This document shows, piece after piece, positions 30,564 through 38,936 of a stretch of DNA of 64,000 bases (positions are counted from its first letter, which is position 1; each line of letters begins with the position of its first letter). A program made the translations under genes and the position numbers. The stretch is from Streptococcus plurextorum DSM 22810 (GTDB taxonomy: Bacteria > Bacillota > Bacilli > Lactobacillales > Streptococcaceae): assembly GCF_000423745.1 (NCBI RefSeq), contig NZ_AUIO01000006.1, forward strand, positions 1-64,000. The letters run 5' to 3'. The notes beneath the pieces are model-generated. The model saw only the letters and a list, made by a program, of their open reading frames with translations, had not been told where the DNA came from and did not search any database.

Positions 30564-30608
30564 CGCGTAGCCACCTTTCATCGTTTATGCTATAATTTCA
30601 TCACAAAA

Positions 30609-30632
30609 TGTAAAACGCTTACAGAAAAGTAA
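30609..30632. promoter_or_regulatory. degenerate operator, copy 1
   Basis: TGTAAAACGCTTACA (30609-30623, cre-like) overlaps TTACAGAAAAGTAA (30619-30632). Compared with copy 2, the right arm TGTAA has become AGTAA, so the palindrome is broken. Confidence 0.5.
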
Positions 30633-30659
30633 ACTTTAGTTATGAAAGAAAGTATTTGC

Positions 30660-30755
30660 ATGAGATGGGACTATGGAAAAGTCTATCAAAAAAATCGCCA
30701 GTCAAAAGGGCTCAGCCAGCAGATTTTGGCGGATCAACTTGTGATTTTCCAATAA
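30660..30755 (+). pseudogene. truncated rgg regulator stub
   Basis: ATG at 30660 followed by MRWDYGKVYQKNRQSKGLSQ, the N-terminus of an Rgg regulator almost identical to the intact gene at 33344. After residue 22 the homology ends and nine unrelated codons lead to TAA. The unrelated tail is the antisense of the ABC ATPase 3' end. It has only the first part of the helix-turn-helix and none of the peptide-binding domain, so it cannot act as a regulator. Confidence 0.85.
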
Positions 30756-31379
30756 ATAAATGGTATCGGCATAGGCCTTTGTCCTGTTATCATGTGTAGC
30801 GATGATAATCACCTTACCCTTAGCTTTTTGCTCTTGCAAAATGGCCATTACCTGTTGAACATTATCCTCATCAAGGTTAGCTGTGGGTTCGTCAGCGAGA
30901 ATTATCTGAGGATCTAAGACTAGACTTCTTATGATAGCTGCACGCTGCTTTTGACCTCCAGAAATCTGCTTAACTTTTTTATCCATGACTTCCTCAAGTT
31001 GAAAAAACCTCACTAGGTGGCTGATGCGATTGGCAATGTCCTCTTTGGGAATGTCTTTTTGATAGAGGCTTGGTAGCCAGAGATTTTCCTTAACCGTTCC
31101 ATCTTCTATCAGGGCAAAGTCCTGTAAAATATACCCAATATGTCTGCTACGAAAGGCACTCATTTTCAAATCAGACTTTTGATTGAGTTCAAGGTCACCA
31201 AAGAAATAACGACCTTCATCAAAGGGTTTCAAGCCAGAAATGATGTCCAATAGCGTCGTTTTTCCAATGCCAGATTTTCCCATAATCAAGGTTATCTGAC
31301 CTGGTCTTGCTTGAAAATCTGCATGATGTAAAAGGAGCTTGTCCTTGAACTGTTTAGTAATATGCTGTAATTTAAGCAT
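30702..31379 (-). CDS. bacteriocin-associated ABC transporter ATP-binding protein
   Basis: 225 residues. Walker A GKSGIGKTT (34-42), Q-loop ILQDFALIED, signature ISGGQKQR, Walker B IILADEPTANLDE, H-loop THD: all intact, of the MacB/LolD type. In lactococcin-972-type loci such an ATPase with a polytopic partner provides immunity and possibly export. It overlaps the upstream membrane gene by 8 nt (ATGCTTAA). Its last codons (LLAEPF) are read from inside the left control-region repeat, antisense to the rgg stub, so the original C-terminus was replaced or trimmed at the recombination joint. Confidence 0.85.
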   Translation of the reverse strand: MLKLQHITKQFKDKLLLHHADFQARPGQITLIMGKSGIGKTTLLDIISGLKPFDEGRYFFGDLELNQKSDLKMSAFRSRHIGYILQDFALIEDGTVKENLWLPSLYQKDIPKEDIANRISHLVRFFQLEEVMDKKVKQISGGQKQRAAIIRSLVLDPQIILADEPTANLDEDNVQQVMAILQEQKAKGKVIIIATHDNRTKAYADTIYLLENHKLIRQNLLAEPF

Positions 31380-32232
31380 AAAGAACCCCTTTCAGACGGT
31401 AGTTGATTTGCCAACTAAAGAGTAGCACTAAAAGAGCATTTGGAAGGAGGGAAATGATGATGTCTGCTGCAATCAGTTGAACACGCATCAGAACAACAAA
31501 GCAAGCAAATCCCCCTAAAGCTAGAAGTATAGGAAGCAAAAGAGACAGTAGAAAAGCTCTCCTGATGTGTAGACTTGGCATACCAATCACACGCAAGGAC
31601 CTGATATCATCCTTGCAAATGCGCATCGCTGCTGATAAAATCATCAGAATCAGGAAAAAACTAAAGACCAAAGCAAAGCCGGCCACCACTGCTGCAAAAA
31701 GGAGATTACTTTGAAAATAAGCAACTTCTTCCTGATAAATGTCTTTGAGAGAACGGAGTTCGAGAAGGTAGCCCATATTTAACGCCAGCTCTTCGAAGTT
31801 CTTTGCTTGAGAAGGGCTAATTCCCACAATGAGTAAGCCATTTAAAAAACTCGGATTAAAGTCTTCTATCAAGTTTGTCTTTAAATCCTCTAATGTGACT
31901 TCGTGTAATTCGTCCTGAAGAAGTCCTTCTACCATATAATCATTTTGTGTTGTGCGATTTTGGTAGACCACTATCGGATCATGCTCTAAAAAGTTTTCTG
32001 TAATGACCGTCACTAAATCTTCGATAGCCTCCCCTCTTTTTAAATCAACTGGAGAATGTAGTTCATAGTAATCTTTTTTTGTGTATATCTCTAACTGCTG
32101 GAGATAAGGAAGCGCACGGATGTATCTGCTAGACTCATTCCAAAATACAATGTTCATCAAAAGCGTAATAAGCGCCAGTAAGGCAAACAGATACCACCGC
32201 CTTTTCAGCAACGTCTTTACAATCATCTTCAT
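31372..32232 (-). CDS. bacteriocin-associated membrane protein, FtsX-like
   Basis: 286 residues from the ATG at 32232, chosen because AAGGAG lies upstream and because the longer frame (to 32475) only shadows the preceding gene. Topology: one N-terminal span (13-30), an about 145-residue extracytoplasmic domain, then three spans (about 176-201, 226-249, 253-273). RSLRVIGMPSLHIRRAFL precedes TM3 and resembles the FtsX/MacB coupling loop. Likely the permease partner of the ATPase at 30702-31379, in the role of the lactococcin-972 immunity transporter, whose known membrane subunits are usually one longer protein. Its ATG overlaps the upstream stop (TGATG). Confidence 0.75.
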   Translation of the reverse strand: MKMIVKTLLKRRWYLFALLALITLLMNIVFWNESSRYIRALPYLQQLEIYTKKDYYELHSPVDLKRGEAIEDLVTVITENFLEHDPIVVYQNRTTQNDYMVEGLLQDELHEVTLEDLKTNLIEDFNPSFLNGLLIVGISPSQAKNFEELALNMGYLLELRSLKDIYQEEVAYFQSNLLFAAVVAGFALVFSFFLILMILSAAMRICKDDIRSLRVIGMPSLHIRRAFLLSLLLPILLALGGFACFVVLMRVQLIAADIIISLLPNALLVLLFSWQINYRLKGVLYA

Positions 32233-32636
32233 CACAAAAGTCTCCTTAATAGTAAAAACAGTGTTAAACCATCCATTACGATTCCAAGACAAAAACAGGT
32301 ATATAGCAGTAACAGCATTCCTAAGGATAGTGCATTGAAAATCCCCAGATGAGCTAAACCGATTGTTACCACAATAAGAGCAACACCGTCTAAGGCGATG
32401 TTTTCCAGTATGATGAGCCATTTGCTTTTTCCCAGAATATAATGCACACGCAAATCTTTGGCATAAGAAAACCATAAAATCCCGACAAGGATTTCATAAA
32501 AAACTTTAAAGGCAAGAAATAAGAGAAAAGGAAAAGGAGAAGATAAAAAAAGGTAGGTTATGACCACATTTCCCCCTAAAGCCAGGCAAAAAGAGGACAT
32601 CAGACCTTTGTACCATCCTCTAAACATGATCATCAC
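32232..32636 (-). CDS. bacteriocin-associated small membrane protein
   Basis: 134 residues, almost all hydrophobic, with four or five spans (segments near SFCLALGGNVVITYLFL, FPFLLFLAFKVFYEILVGI, IALDGVALIVVTIGL, LSLGMLLLLYTCFCLGIV). No family recognised. It lies 13 nt after the bacteriocin gene and is translationally coupled to the FtsX-like gene by TGATG. Together the two membrane proteins total about 420 residues and may correspond to a split and shortened version of the single multi-span immunity protein of other lactococcin-972 loci. Alternatively it is a dedicated immunity protein. Confidence 0.65.
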   Translation of the reverse strand: MMIMFRGWYKGLMSSFCLALGGNVVITYLFLSSPFPFLLFLAFKVFYEILVGILWFSYAKDLRVHYILGKSKWLIILENIALDGVALIVVTIGLAHLGIFNALSLGMLLLLYTCFCLGIVMDGLTLFLLLRRLL

Positions 32637-32649
32637 CTACCTATCTCAT

Positions 32650-32979
32650 TTAAAAGCTATAGTGAAACTCTGTTTTTGGAGCCCATGGATTCATGCTATC
32701 CCAAACAGCATAGGTTTGATAGTCACTTTTCACCATCTTGTCAGGACTAGCAAAAGCTGTTGCGCCACCTAAATTGCGCCCCGATCGGCGATAATGAAAG
32801 TGAGATTTTCCTCTTCCTAAGACAGCATAAGCTTCACCGACATATCTCACTTGCCAATGTTCGTTATTTTTCACCCAATTTGGCCCATTACTATAGGTTG
32901 CTGCAAAAACAAGAACCGTCAATGTTAAACTAGCTAAAAGAGTCACTACTATCACTGAAGATTTTAAGAACCTTTTCAT
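32650..32979 (-). CDS. lactococcin-972-like bacteriocin precursor
   Basis: 109 residues: Sec signal peptide (MKRFLKSSVIVVTLLASL..., cleavage likely after VFA, residue 26), then an about 83-residue mature part rich in Tyr, His, Trp, Asn and Gly, with no Cys. Features shared with lactococcin 972 are a central tract with Tyr/His and Gly-Arg-Gly-Lys-Ser (AYAVLGRGKSHFHYRR) and the aromatic C-terminus FHYSF (FYYNFW in lactococcin 972). Members of this group are Sec-exported and block septum formation via lipid II. Identification rests on these features plus the following membrane proteins and ATPase. RBS AGAGGT. Confidence 0.75.
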   Translation of the reverse strand: MKRFLKSSVIVVTLLASLTLTVLVFAATYSNGPNWVKNNEHWQVRYVGEAYAVLGRGKSHFHYRRSGRNLGGATAFASPDKMVKSDYQTYAVWDSMNPWAPKTEFHYSF

Positions 32980-33018
32980 TTTAATTATACCTCTTTTTGA
33001 AGCATATATAAATCACAT

Positions 33019-33049
33019 ATTATATAATGTCCTTACCGATATGACGTCA
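33019..33049 (-). promoter_or_regulatory. bacteriocin gene -10 and upstream palindrome
   Basis: TATAAT (33019-33024 on the minus strand) about 40 nt before the bacteriocin ATG, with no good -35. An 8-bp palindrome TGACGTCA (33042-33049) lies about 17 bp upstream of it and could be an activator site. The A+T-rich -10 is also flanked by ACAT and ATGT. Confidence 0.45.
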
Positions 33050-33160
33050 CAAGGGATATCAATCAGCGTTCAACAGTTATCTTGGTTTTTTTGATAGAAA
33101 ACCTCAAGAACTAAAATCATAACAATACTCTCAATACATCGGACTCACCTGACTTTCATA

Positions 33161-33247
33161 TTACCAAGGGAACCACTCCCACCAATCGGAAGCGACTTCA
33201 GATATTGAGAAAAGAAGGAGTGTTAATTTTAAGAAGGTATTTTTCAT
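33161..33247 (-). CDS. putative tryptophan-motif pheromone precursor
   Basis: A 28-codon ORF divergent from rgg with the layout of ComS/RtgS/SHP-type precursors: basic N-terminus MKNTFLK, hydrophobic core LTLLLFSI, and a polar-to-aromatic C-terminus SEVASDWWEWFPW. Tryptophan pairs near the C-terminus define the XIP pheromones of ComS type (for example GLDWWSL of S. mutans). A perfect Shine-Dalgarno AAAGGTGG lies 7 nt before the ATG, and a -10 (TAAAAT/TATATC region) precedes it. The mature signal would be the last 7-12 residues, cut after export and re-imported by the oligopeptide permease. Bacteriocin gene follows 181 nt downstream on the same strand. Function is inferred; no homologue was searched. 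Confidence 0.7.
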   Translation of the reverse strand: MKNTFLKLTLLLFSISEVASDWWEWFPW

Positions 33248-33274
33248 CGCGTAGCCACCTTTCATCGTTTATGA

Positions 33275-33280
33275 TATAAT
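33275..33280 (+). promoter_or_regulatory. rgg -10 element (TG-extended)
   Basis: TATGATATAAT, with the TG extension one base before TATAAT. This places the operator at about +20 in the rgg transcript, which would allow autoregulation. Confidence 0.55.
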
Positions 33281-33292
33281 TTTATCACGGAA

Positions 33293-33316
33293 TGTAGAGC
33301 GCTTACAAAAATGTAA
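33293..33316. promoter_or_regulatory. Rgg operator candidate overlapped by a cre-like site
   Basis: Perfect palindrome TTACA-AAAA-TGTAA (33303-33316), i.e. ACA-N4-TGT, the half-site spacing of ComR boxes. It lies 18 bp upstream of TAAAAT, the probable -10 of the minus-strand peptide gene. TGTAGAGCGCTTACA (33293-33307) overlaps it and resembles a CcpA cre site. Confidence 0.6.
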
Positions 33317-33343
33317 ACTTTAGTTACGAAAGAAGGTGTTTGC

Positions 33344-34195
33344 ATGAGATGGGATTTTGGGAAAGTTTATCAAAAAATTCGCCAGTCAAAAGGGCTCAGT
33401 CAGCAAGAAGTATGCGGTGAGTTTTTATCACGCGTAGCCTTGTCGAAAATTGAGAACTGTAAGGCTATTCCGAATTTTGAGCATATGCTTTTTTTGCTTG
33501 ATCAAGTGGATATGACAGTAGATGAATTTCAGTATATTTGTAACTTTTATCAGCCTAGTGAGCGTCAAAAGATTATTAGTAGCGTTAGGAATATATTAAG
33601 TTCATCGGATTTTGTGGCTTTGGAAGACTTGCTGGAGAGCTGTGAAGCGTATTTACAGACGCACTCAGATGTTCCGATTGAAAATATTAAAAATACGGTA
33701 GCTATTTTTCTATGGGTTAGAAAGCATGGGATTCAACAAAATAATCCAGATTATCAAGAATTGGTGCATCGCATATGGGATTCCTTGAAAAAAAGAGATG
33801 TTTGGTATGTCAGTGATTTAAGGCTGTTTAACGCTATTTTGCATTACTTCTCAGTCGAACAACTTAAGGAACTGTCACCTTATATTTTCCAAACCCTATC
33901 ACGTTACAAAGGCTATCGCAATATCCAAAACGATCAACGTGTTTTGTTAACGAACCTATCGACGCTGTACTTGAAAAATGGGTGTTATGATGATTGTGAA
34001 GAAGTGACGGAACAATTGCTCGAGCTATGTCAGGACATCAAGCGTTATGATGGTTTAGCTTTGGCACAGATTCGCTTAGGCATTTGTCGTAAAGAGCAAG
34101 GTTTGATTGCTAAAGGGTGTCAGCTCCTAGAAGTGTGTGAGGAGTCACGGTTGCTTGCCTTGGCAAATCAGGAGATTGTAGAGCATTTGCAATAA
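33344..34195 (+). CDS. rgg: Rgg family transcriptional regulator
   Basis: 283 residues. N-terminal Xre-type helix-turn-helix (about 8-62; SKGLSQQEVCGEFLSRVALS then KIENCKAIPN) and a C-terminal all-helical, TPR-like domain of the RRNPP class that in relatives binds short hydrophobic peptides. It has no membrane or enzymatic features. RBS GAAAGAAGG. It is divergent from the 28-codon peptide gene and the bacteriocin operon, which are its most likely peptide partner and target. An unusually high Cys count is noted (residues in VCGEF, ENCKAI, YICNF, ESCEAY, NGCYDDC, ICRKE, KGCQLLEVC). Intact; the stop is 194 nt before purA. Confidence 0.88.
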   Translation: MRWDFGKVYQKIRQSKGLSQQEVCGEFLSRVALSKIENCKAIPNFEHMLFLLDQVDMTVDEFQYICNFYQPSERQKIISSVRNILSSSDFVALEDLLESCEAYLQTHSDVPIENIKNTVAIFLWVRKHGIQQNNPDYQELVHRIWDSLKKRDVWYVSDLRLFNAILHYFSVEQLKELSPYIFQTLSRYKGYRNIQNDQRVLLTNLSTLYLKNGCYDDCEEVTEQLLELCQDIKRYDGLALAQIRLGICRKEQGLIAKGCQLLEVCEESRLLALANQEIVEHLQ

Positions 34196-34268
34196 ATGTT
34201 CGTCTTTTAAGTGTTATTTGCCTCGCCGGTCTAAAAAAATCGGTTTTTTCTGAAATAATAGATGTTTT

Positions 34269-34297
34269 TTGAAATATTGTTCCCTTTTTGCTATAAT
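34269..34297 (+). promoter_or_regulatory. purA promoter
   Basis: TTGAAA, 17 bp, TATAAT with TGC extension. The leader of about 85 nt contains a small GCAGG/CCTGC hairpin and a GGGAGC/GCTTTCCC pairing near the start codon; no known riboswitch recognised. Confidence 0.75.
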
Positions 34298-34323
34298 GAA
34301 CTGTAAGGTAAACTTGCAGGTGA

Positions 34324-35682
<1,359 letters not shown>

Positions 35683-35767
35683 GCCTTTCCAGAGCATCGA
35701 GTCTAAGAGCTTTTAGAAGTCTTCTCAGTCACAAGAGACTTGTTTTTGAGAAAGTTTAAAGAAAAGT

Positions 35768-35796
35768 AGCGCCAAAAGATGATTTGGCGCTTTTTT
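35768..35796 (+). terminator. purA terminator
   Basis: AGCGCCAAA-AGATGA-TTTGGCGCT followed by TTTTT. Confidence 0.9.
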
Positions 35797-35812
35797 GTGT
35801 TAAATTTATGGT

Positions 35813-35818
35813 AAAATA
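35813..35818 (+). promoter_or_regulatory. pnp -10 element (TG-extended)
   Basis: TATGGTAAAAT. The predicted transcript start is at about 35825, where the leader hairpin begins. Confidence 0.5.
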
Positions 35819-35823
35819 TAGAA

Positions 35824-35890
35824 GATACGTGCTTGATACAAAGGTGAGCTGAAAAGGTATTTCAGTTGACCTTTGTAGGCAAGACGTACC
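35824..35890 (+). promoter_or_regulatory. long leader hairpin of pnp mRNA
   Basis: Arms of 31 nt (35824-35854 and 35860-35890) with a 5-nt loop. The core CAAAGGT/ACCTTTG and CTGAAA/TTTCAG are perfect, with a few internal mismatches. It starts at about +1 and ends 10 nt before the AAGGAG Shine-Dalgarno. No U-run follows, so it is not a terminator. It resembles in form the RNase III-processed leader of enterobacterial pnp. Confidence 0.7.
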
Positions 35891-35914
35891 AAATTCTTTT
35901 AAGGAGTATTGCTC

Positions 35915-38173
35915 ATGGCAAAACAAACATTTACCACCACCTTCGCAGGCCGTCCTCTAGTCGTTGAGGTTGGCCAAGTCGCAAAACAAGCAAACGGCGC
36001 GACTATCGTGCGCTACGGAGAGTCGACAGTGTTGACGGCAGCTGTCATGTCTAAAAAAATGGCTACAGGGGATTTCTTCCCGCTTCAGGTCAATTATGAA
36101 GAAAAAATGTACGCAGCAGGGAAATTCCCTGGTGGTTGGATGAAACGTGAAGGTCGTCCATCAACGGATGCTACCTTGACAGCGCGTCTCATTGACCGTC
36201 CGATTCGTCCAATGTTTGCAGAAGGCTTCCGCAATGAAGTCCAAGTCATCAATACCGTTTTGTCTTACGATGAAAATGCTAGCGCTCCTATGGCAGCTAT
36301 GTTTGGTAGTTCACTGGCTTTATCGATTTCTGATATTCCATTTAATGGACCAATTGCTGGGGTGCAAGTTGGTTATATTGATGGTGAATTTATCATCAAC
36401 CCAGACAAGGCACAGGCAGAAGCTTCGCTATTAGAATTAACTGTAGCAGGAACCAAAGAAGCTATCAACATGGTAGAGTCTGGCGCAAAAGAATTGTCTG
36501 AAGACATCATGTTAGAAGCTCTGCTCATTGGTCACAGAGCTATCCAAGAATTGATTGCTTTCCAAGAAGAGATTGTGGCTGCTATCGGTAAAGAAAAGGC
36601 CGAAGTCGAGCTATTACAAGTCAACGCAGAACTCCAAGCTGAAATTGTAGCTAAATACAATGCTGATTTGCAACAAGCTGTTCAAGTCGAGGAGAAAAAA
36701 GCACGTGAAGCAGCTACAGAAGCTGTCAAAGAGCGTGTCGTAGCTGAGTACGAAGAGCGCTATGCGGATGATGACAATCTCTCAACCATCATGCGCGATG
36801 TGGCAGAAATCCTTGAGCAAATGGAACATGCCGAAGTACGCCGCTTGATCACTGAGGATAAAATTCGTCCTGATGGTCGTCGTGTCGATGAAATCCGTCC
36901 GCTTGATGCAGAGATTGACTTTTTGCCAAAAGTACATGGTTCAGGTCTTTTCACACGTGGGCAAACCCAGGCGCTTTCTGTCTTGACACTTGCTCCGATG
37001 GGAGAAACGCAAATCATCGATGGTCTTGATGATGAGTATAAAAAACGTTTCCTACACCACTATAATTTCCCACAGTATTCAGTCGGTGAAACAGGGCGTT
37101 ACGGTGCGGCTGGTCGTCGTGAAATCGGTCACGGTGCTCTAGGAGAGCGTGCGCTTGAGCAGGTCTTGCCAAGCCTAGAAGAGTTTCCTTATGCCATTCG
37201 TTTGGTAGCTGAAGTGCTTGAGTCAAACGGTTCGTCTTCCCAAGCCTCAATCTGCGCAGGGACACTGGCTCTTATGGCAGGTGGTGTGCCAATCAAGGCA
37301 CCTGTTGCGGGTATTGCTATGGGATTGATTTCAGATGGTACTAATTACACGGTCTTGACTGATATTCAAGGTCTTGAAGATCACTTTGGAGACATGGACT
37401 TCAAGGTTGCTGGTACCCGTGAGGGAATCACAGCCCTGCAGATGGATATTAAGATTGAAGGGATTACACCGCAAATCTTGGAAGAAGCCTTGGCTCAGGC
37501 TAAGAAAGCGCGTTTTGAGATTTTGGATGTCATCGAAGCGACTATTGCAGAACCTCGTGCAGAGCTTGCCCCAACAGCTCCTAAGATTGATACGATTACT
37601 ATCGATGTTGACAAGATTAAAGTGGTTATCGGTAAAGGTGGAGAAACCATTGACAAGATTATCGCAGAAACTGGTGTTAAAATCGATATCGATGAAGATG
37701 GCCTAGTGTCCATCTTCTCATCAGACCAAGCAGCAATCAACCGTGCTAAAGAAATCATTGCAGGACTTGTCCGTGAAGCTAAGGTCGACGAAGTGTATGA
37801 AGCTAAAGTGGTTCGCCTTGAAAAATTCGGTGCCTTTGTCAACCTCTTTGACAAGACAGATGCCCTTGTTCACGTCTCTGAAATGGCTTGGACCCGTGTC
37901 AATAAACCAGAAGATTTGGTTGAAATTGGAGACACTGTAACCGTGAAGGTCATCAAAATTGATGACAAAGGGCGTGTTGATGCGTCTATGAAAGCTCTTC
38001 TTCCAAAACCAGAAGGCTATGTCGAACCAGAAAAGCGTGAGCGTTCAGACCGTCCACGCCGAGATCATCATGGCAAGTCTGACCGCAAGGGACAAAAAGA
38101 CCATCATGGATCTGGTTTAGGAGGGCATTTCCGTGAGCCAAAACCACGACCAACAGAAGACAAGGTGGACTAA
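35915..38173 (+). CDS. pnp: polyribonucleotide nucleotidyltransferase
   Basis: 3'-5' phosphorolytic exoribonuclease, a homotrimer central to mRNA turnover. 752 residues from the ATG at 35915 (AAGGAG 8 nt upstream). Two RNase PH domains ([15 protein letters not shown] in the first; [20 protein letters not shown] and [11 protein letters not shown] in the second), a KH domain ([19 protein letters not shown]), an S1 domain ([14 protein letters not shown]) and a basic Asp/His-rich tail. Intact. It overlaps nothing; the SseB-like gene starts 1 nt after its stop. Confidence 0.96.
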   Translation: MAKQTFTTTFAGRPLVVEVGQVAKQANGATIVRYGESTVLTAAVMSKKMATGDFFPLQVNYEEKMYAAGKFPGGWMKREGRPSTDATLTARLIDRPIRPMFAEGFRNEVQVINTVLSYDENASAPMAAMFGSSLALSISDIPFNGPIAGVQVGYIDGEFIINPDKAQAEASLLELTVAGTKEAINMVESGAKELSEDIMLEALLIGHRAIQELIAFQEEIVAAIGKEKAEVELLQVNAELQAEIVAKYNADLQQAVQVEEKKAREAATEAVKERVVAEYEERYADDDNLSTIMRDVAEILEQMEHAEVRRLITEDKIRPDGRRVDEIRPLDAEIDFLPKVHGSGLFTRGQTQALSVLTLAPMGETQIIDGLDDEYKKRFLHHYNFPQYSVGETGRYGAAGRREIGHGALGERALEQVLPSLEEFPYAIRLVAEVLESNGSSSQASICAGTLALMAGGVPIKAPVAGIAMGLISDGTNYTVLTDIQGLEDHFGDMDFKVAGTREGITALQMDIKIEGITPQILEEALAQAKKARFEILDVIEATIAEPRAELAPTAPKIDTITIDVDKIKVVIGKGGETIDKIIAETGVKIDIDEDGLVSIFSSDQAAINRAKEIIAGLVREAKVDEVYEAKVVRLEKFGAFVNLFDKTDALVHVSEMAWTRVNKPEDLVEIGDTVTVKVIKIDDKGRVDASMKALLPKPEGYVEPEKRERSDRPRRDHHGKSDRKGQKDHHGSGLGGHFREPKPRPTEDKVD

Positions 38174-38174
38174 G

Positions 38175-38921
38175 ATGACGGGGTTAGAACAACTAGATAA
38201 AGACTTGCGTGCCTTCTTGGAAAATCCAAATGATTTTCTCGCCATTATGAGTTTTGTAACACGATTACATGGTCAACCAGTTTTGGCTAGTAGTCAGCCT
38301 TACGCGCTAGACATTGACGGGCAAAAAGTAACCCCTGTCTTTACAGATGTGGAGGATTTGGAAGCATTCAAGTCCCAACAAGCTAGTGCCCGTCAGCAGG
38401 AGTGGATTGAAAGAAGGACTCTAGAAGTTCTAGAAGAGGTTATCGTTAAACAACTATCAGGTTTGGTTTTTAACCTCAAGTCCAGTGGTGATACTGGAAA
38501 TAGAACCATCTTCAAATCGAGTGAGTTGATTGCTTTTACCAACCACTATACCACTATGCTGAATCAGGTGATGGGGACTAAGAATATTGAAGCGGATCTT
38601 ATGGATAAGGTTTACTTAGTTCCGACATTTGTGCATCCAAATGAAGACGGAAGTAGTGATAGACTCTTTCCGACCATGTCGACGGCTGAAGGTGAGAGTT
38701 ATCTACCTGTCTTTTCTAATGTGCAGAGCTTTGCAAAATGGTATCAAAAAGAAGCCTTTGGGGGTGCTTTTCAAAAAGCCAATGGTGTCGTCATTGCTTG
38801 GACTTTACAGGACATTAAACAGCCTGAATCAGGAGAGAATGATCTTTCTGAGACACTAGGTGTCGTTATTGATGCCTTTGACCAGAAACATCTTCGAATT
38901 TTTTGGAAAGATATACAATAA
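38175..38921 (+). CDS. SseB-like protein
   Basis: 248 residues from the ATG at 38175, with the RBS AAGGTGGAC inside the pnp 3' end; the longer frame from 38133 lies wholly in pnp. The N-terminal half (TRLHGQPVLASSQPYALDIDGQ onward, split by a helical insert) and the middle part (DKVYLVPTFVH, YLPVFSNVQSFAKWY) have the alternating pattern of SseB N-terminal domains. The molecular function is unknown; the pnp-SseB-cysE order is common in streptococci. Confidence 0.75.
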   Translation: MTGLEQLDKDLRAFLENPNDFLAIMSFVTRLHGQPVLASSQPYALDIDGQKVTPVFTDVEDLEAFKSQQASARQQEWIERRTLEVLEEVIVKQLSGLVFNLKSSGDTGNRTIFKSSELIAFTNHYTTMLNQVMGTKNIEADLMDKVYLVPTFVHPNEDGSSDRLFPTMSTAEGESYLPVFSNVQSFAKWYQKEAFGGAFQKANGVVIAWTLQDIKQPESGENDLSETLGVVIDAFDQKHLRIFWKDIQ

Positions 38922-38936
38922 AGGAGAGCTTGCAGC

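Larger units (their letters stand above)
30469..30722. repeat. Rgg/peptide control region, copy 1 (left repeat)
   Basis: About 254 bp matching 33153-33405 in direct orientation at roughly 90 percent identity by eye. It contains peptide ORF copy 1 (-), the divergent promoter region and the first 22 codons of an rgg gene (+). The match starts at CTTTCATATTACCAAGGGAA and ends inside the helix-turn-helix at CTCAGYCAGCA. The two copies bracket the bacteriocin operon. Confidence 0.9.
33153..33405. repeat. Rgg/peptide control region, copy 2 (right repeat)
   Basis: Intact partner of 30469-30722, containing peptide ORF copy 2, the divergent promoters and the start of the intact rgg. Outside the repeat the two loci are unrelated. 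Confidence 0.9.

Noticed and set aside
30305..30595. Plus-strand frame of 96 codons in the accessory island
   Set aside because: It is antisense to peptide ORF copy 1 and the papain-like remnant, has no RBS, and its composition follows the opposite strand's codons.
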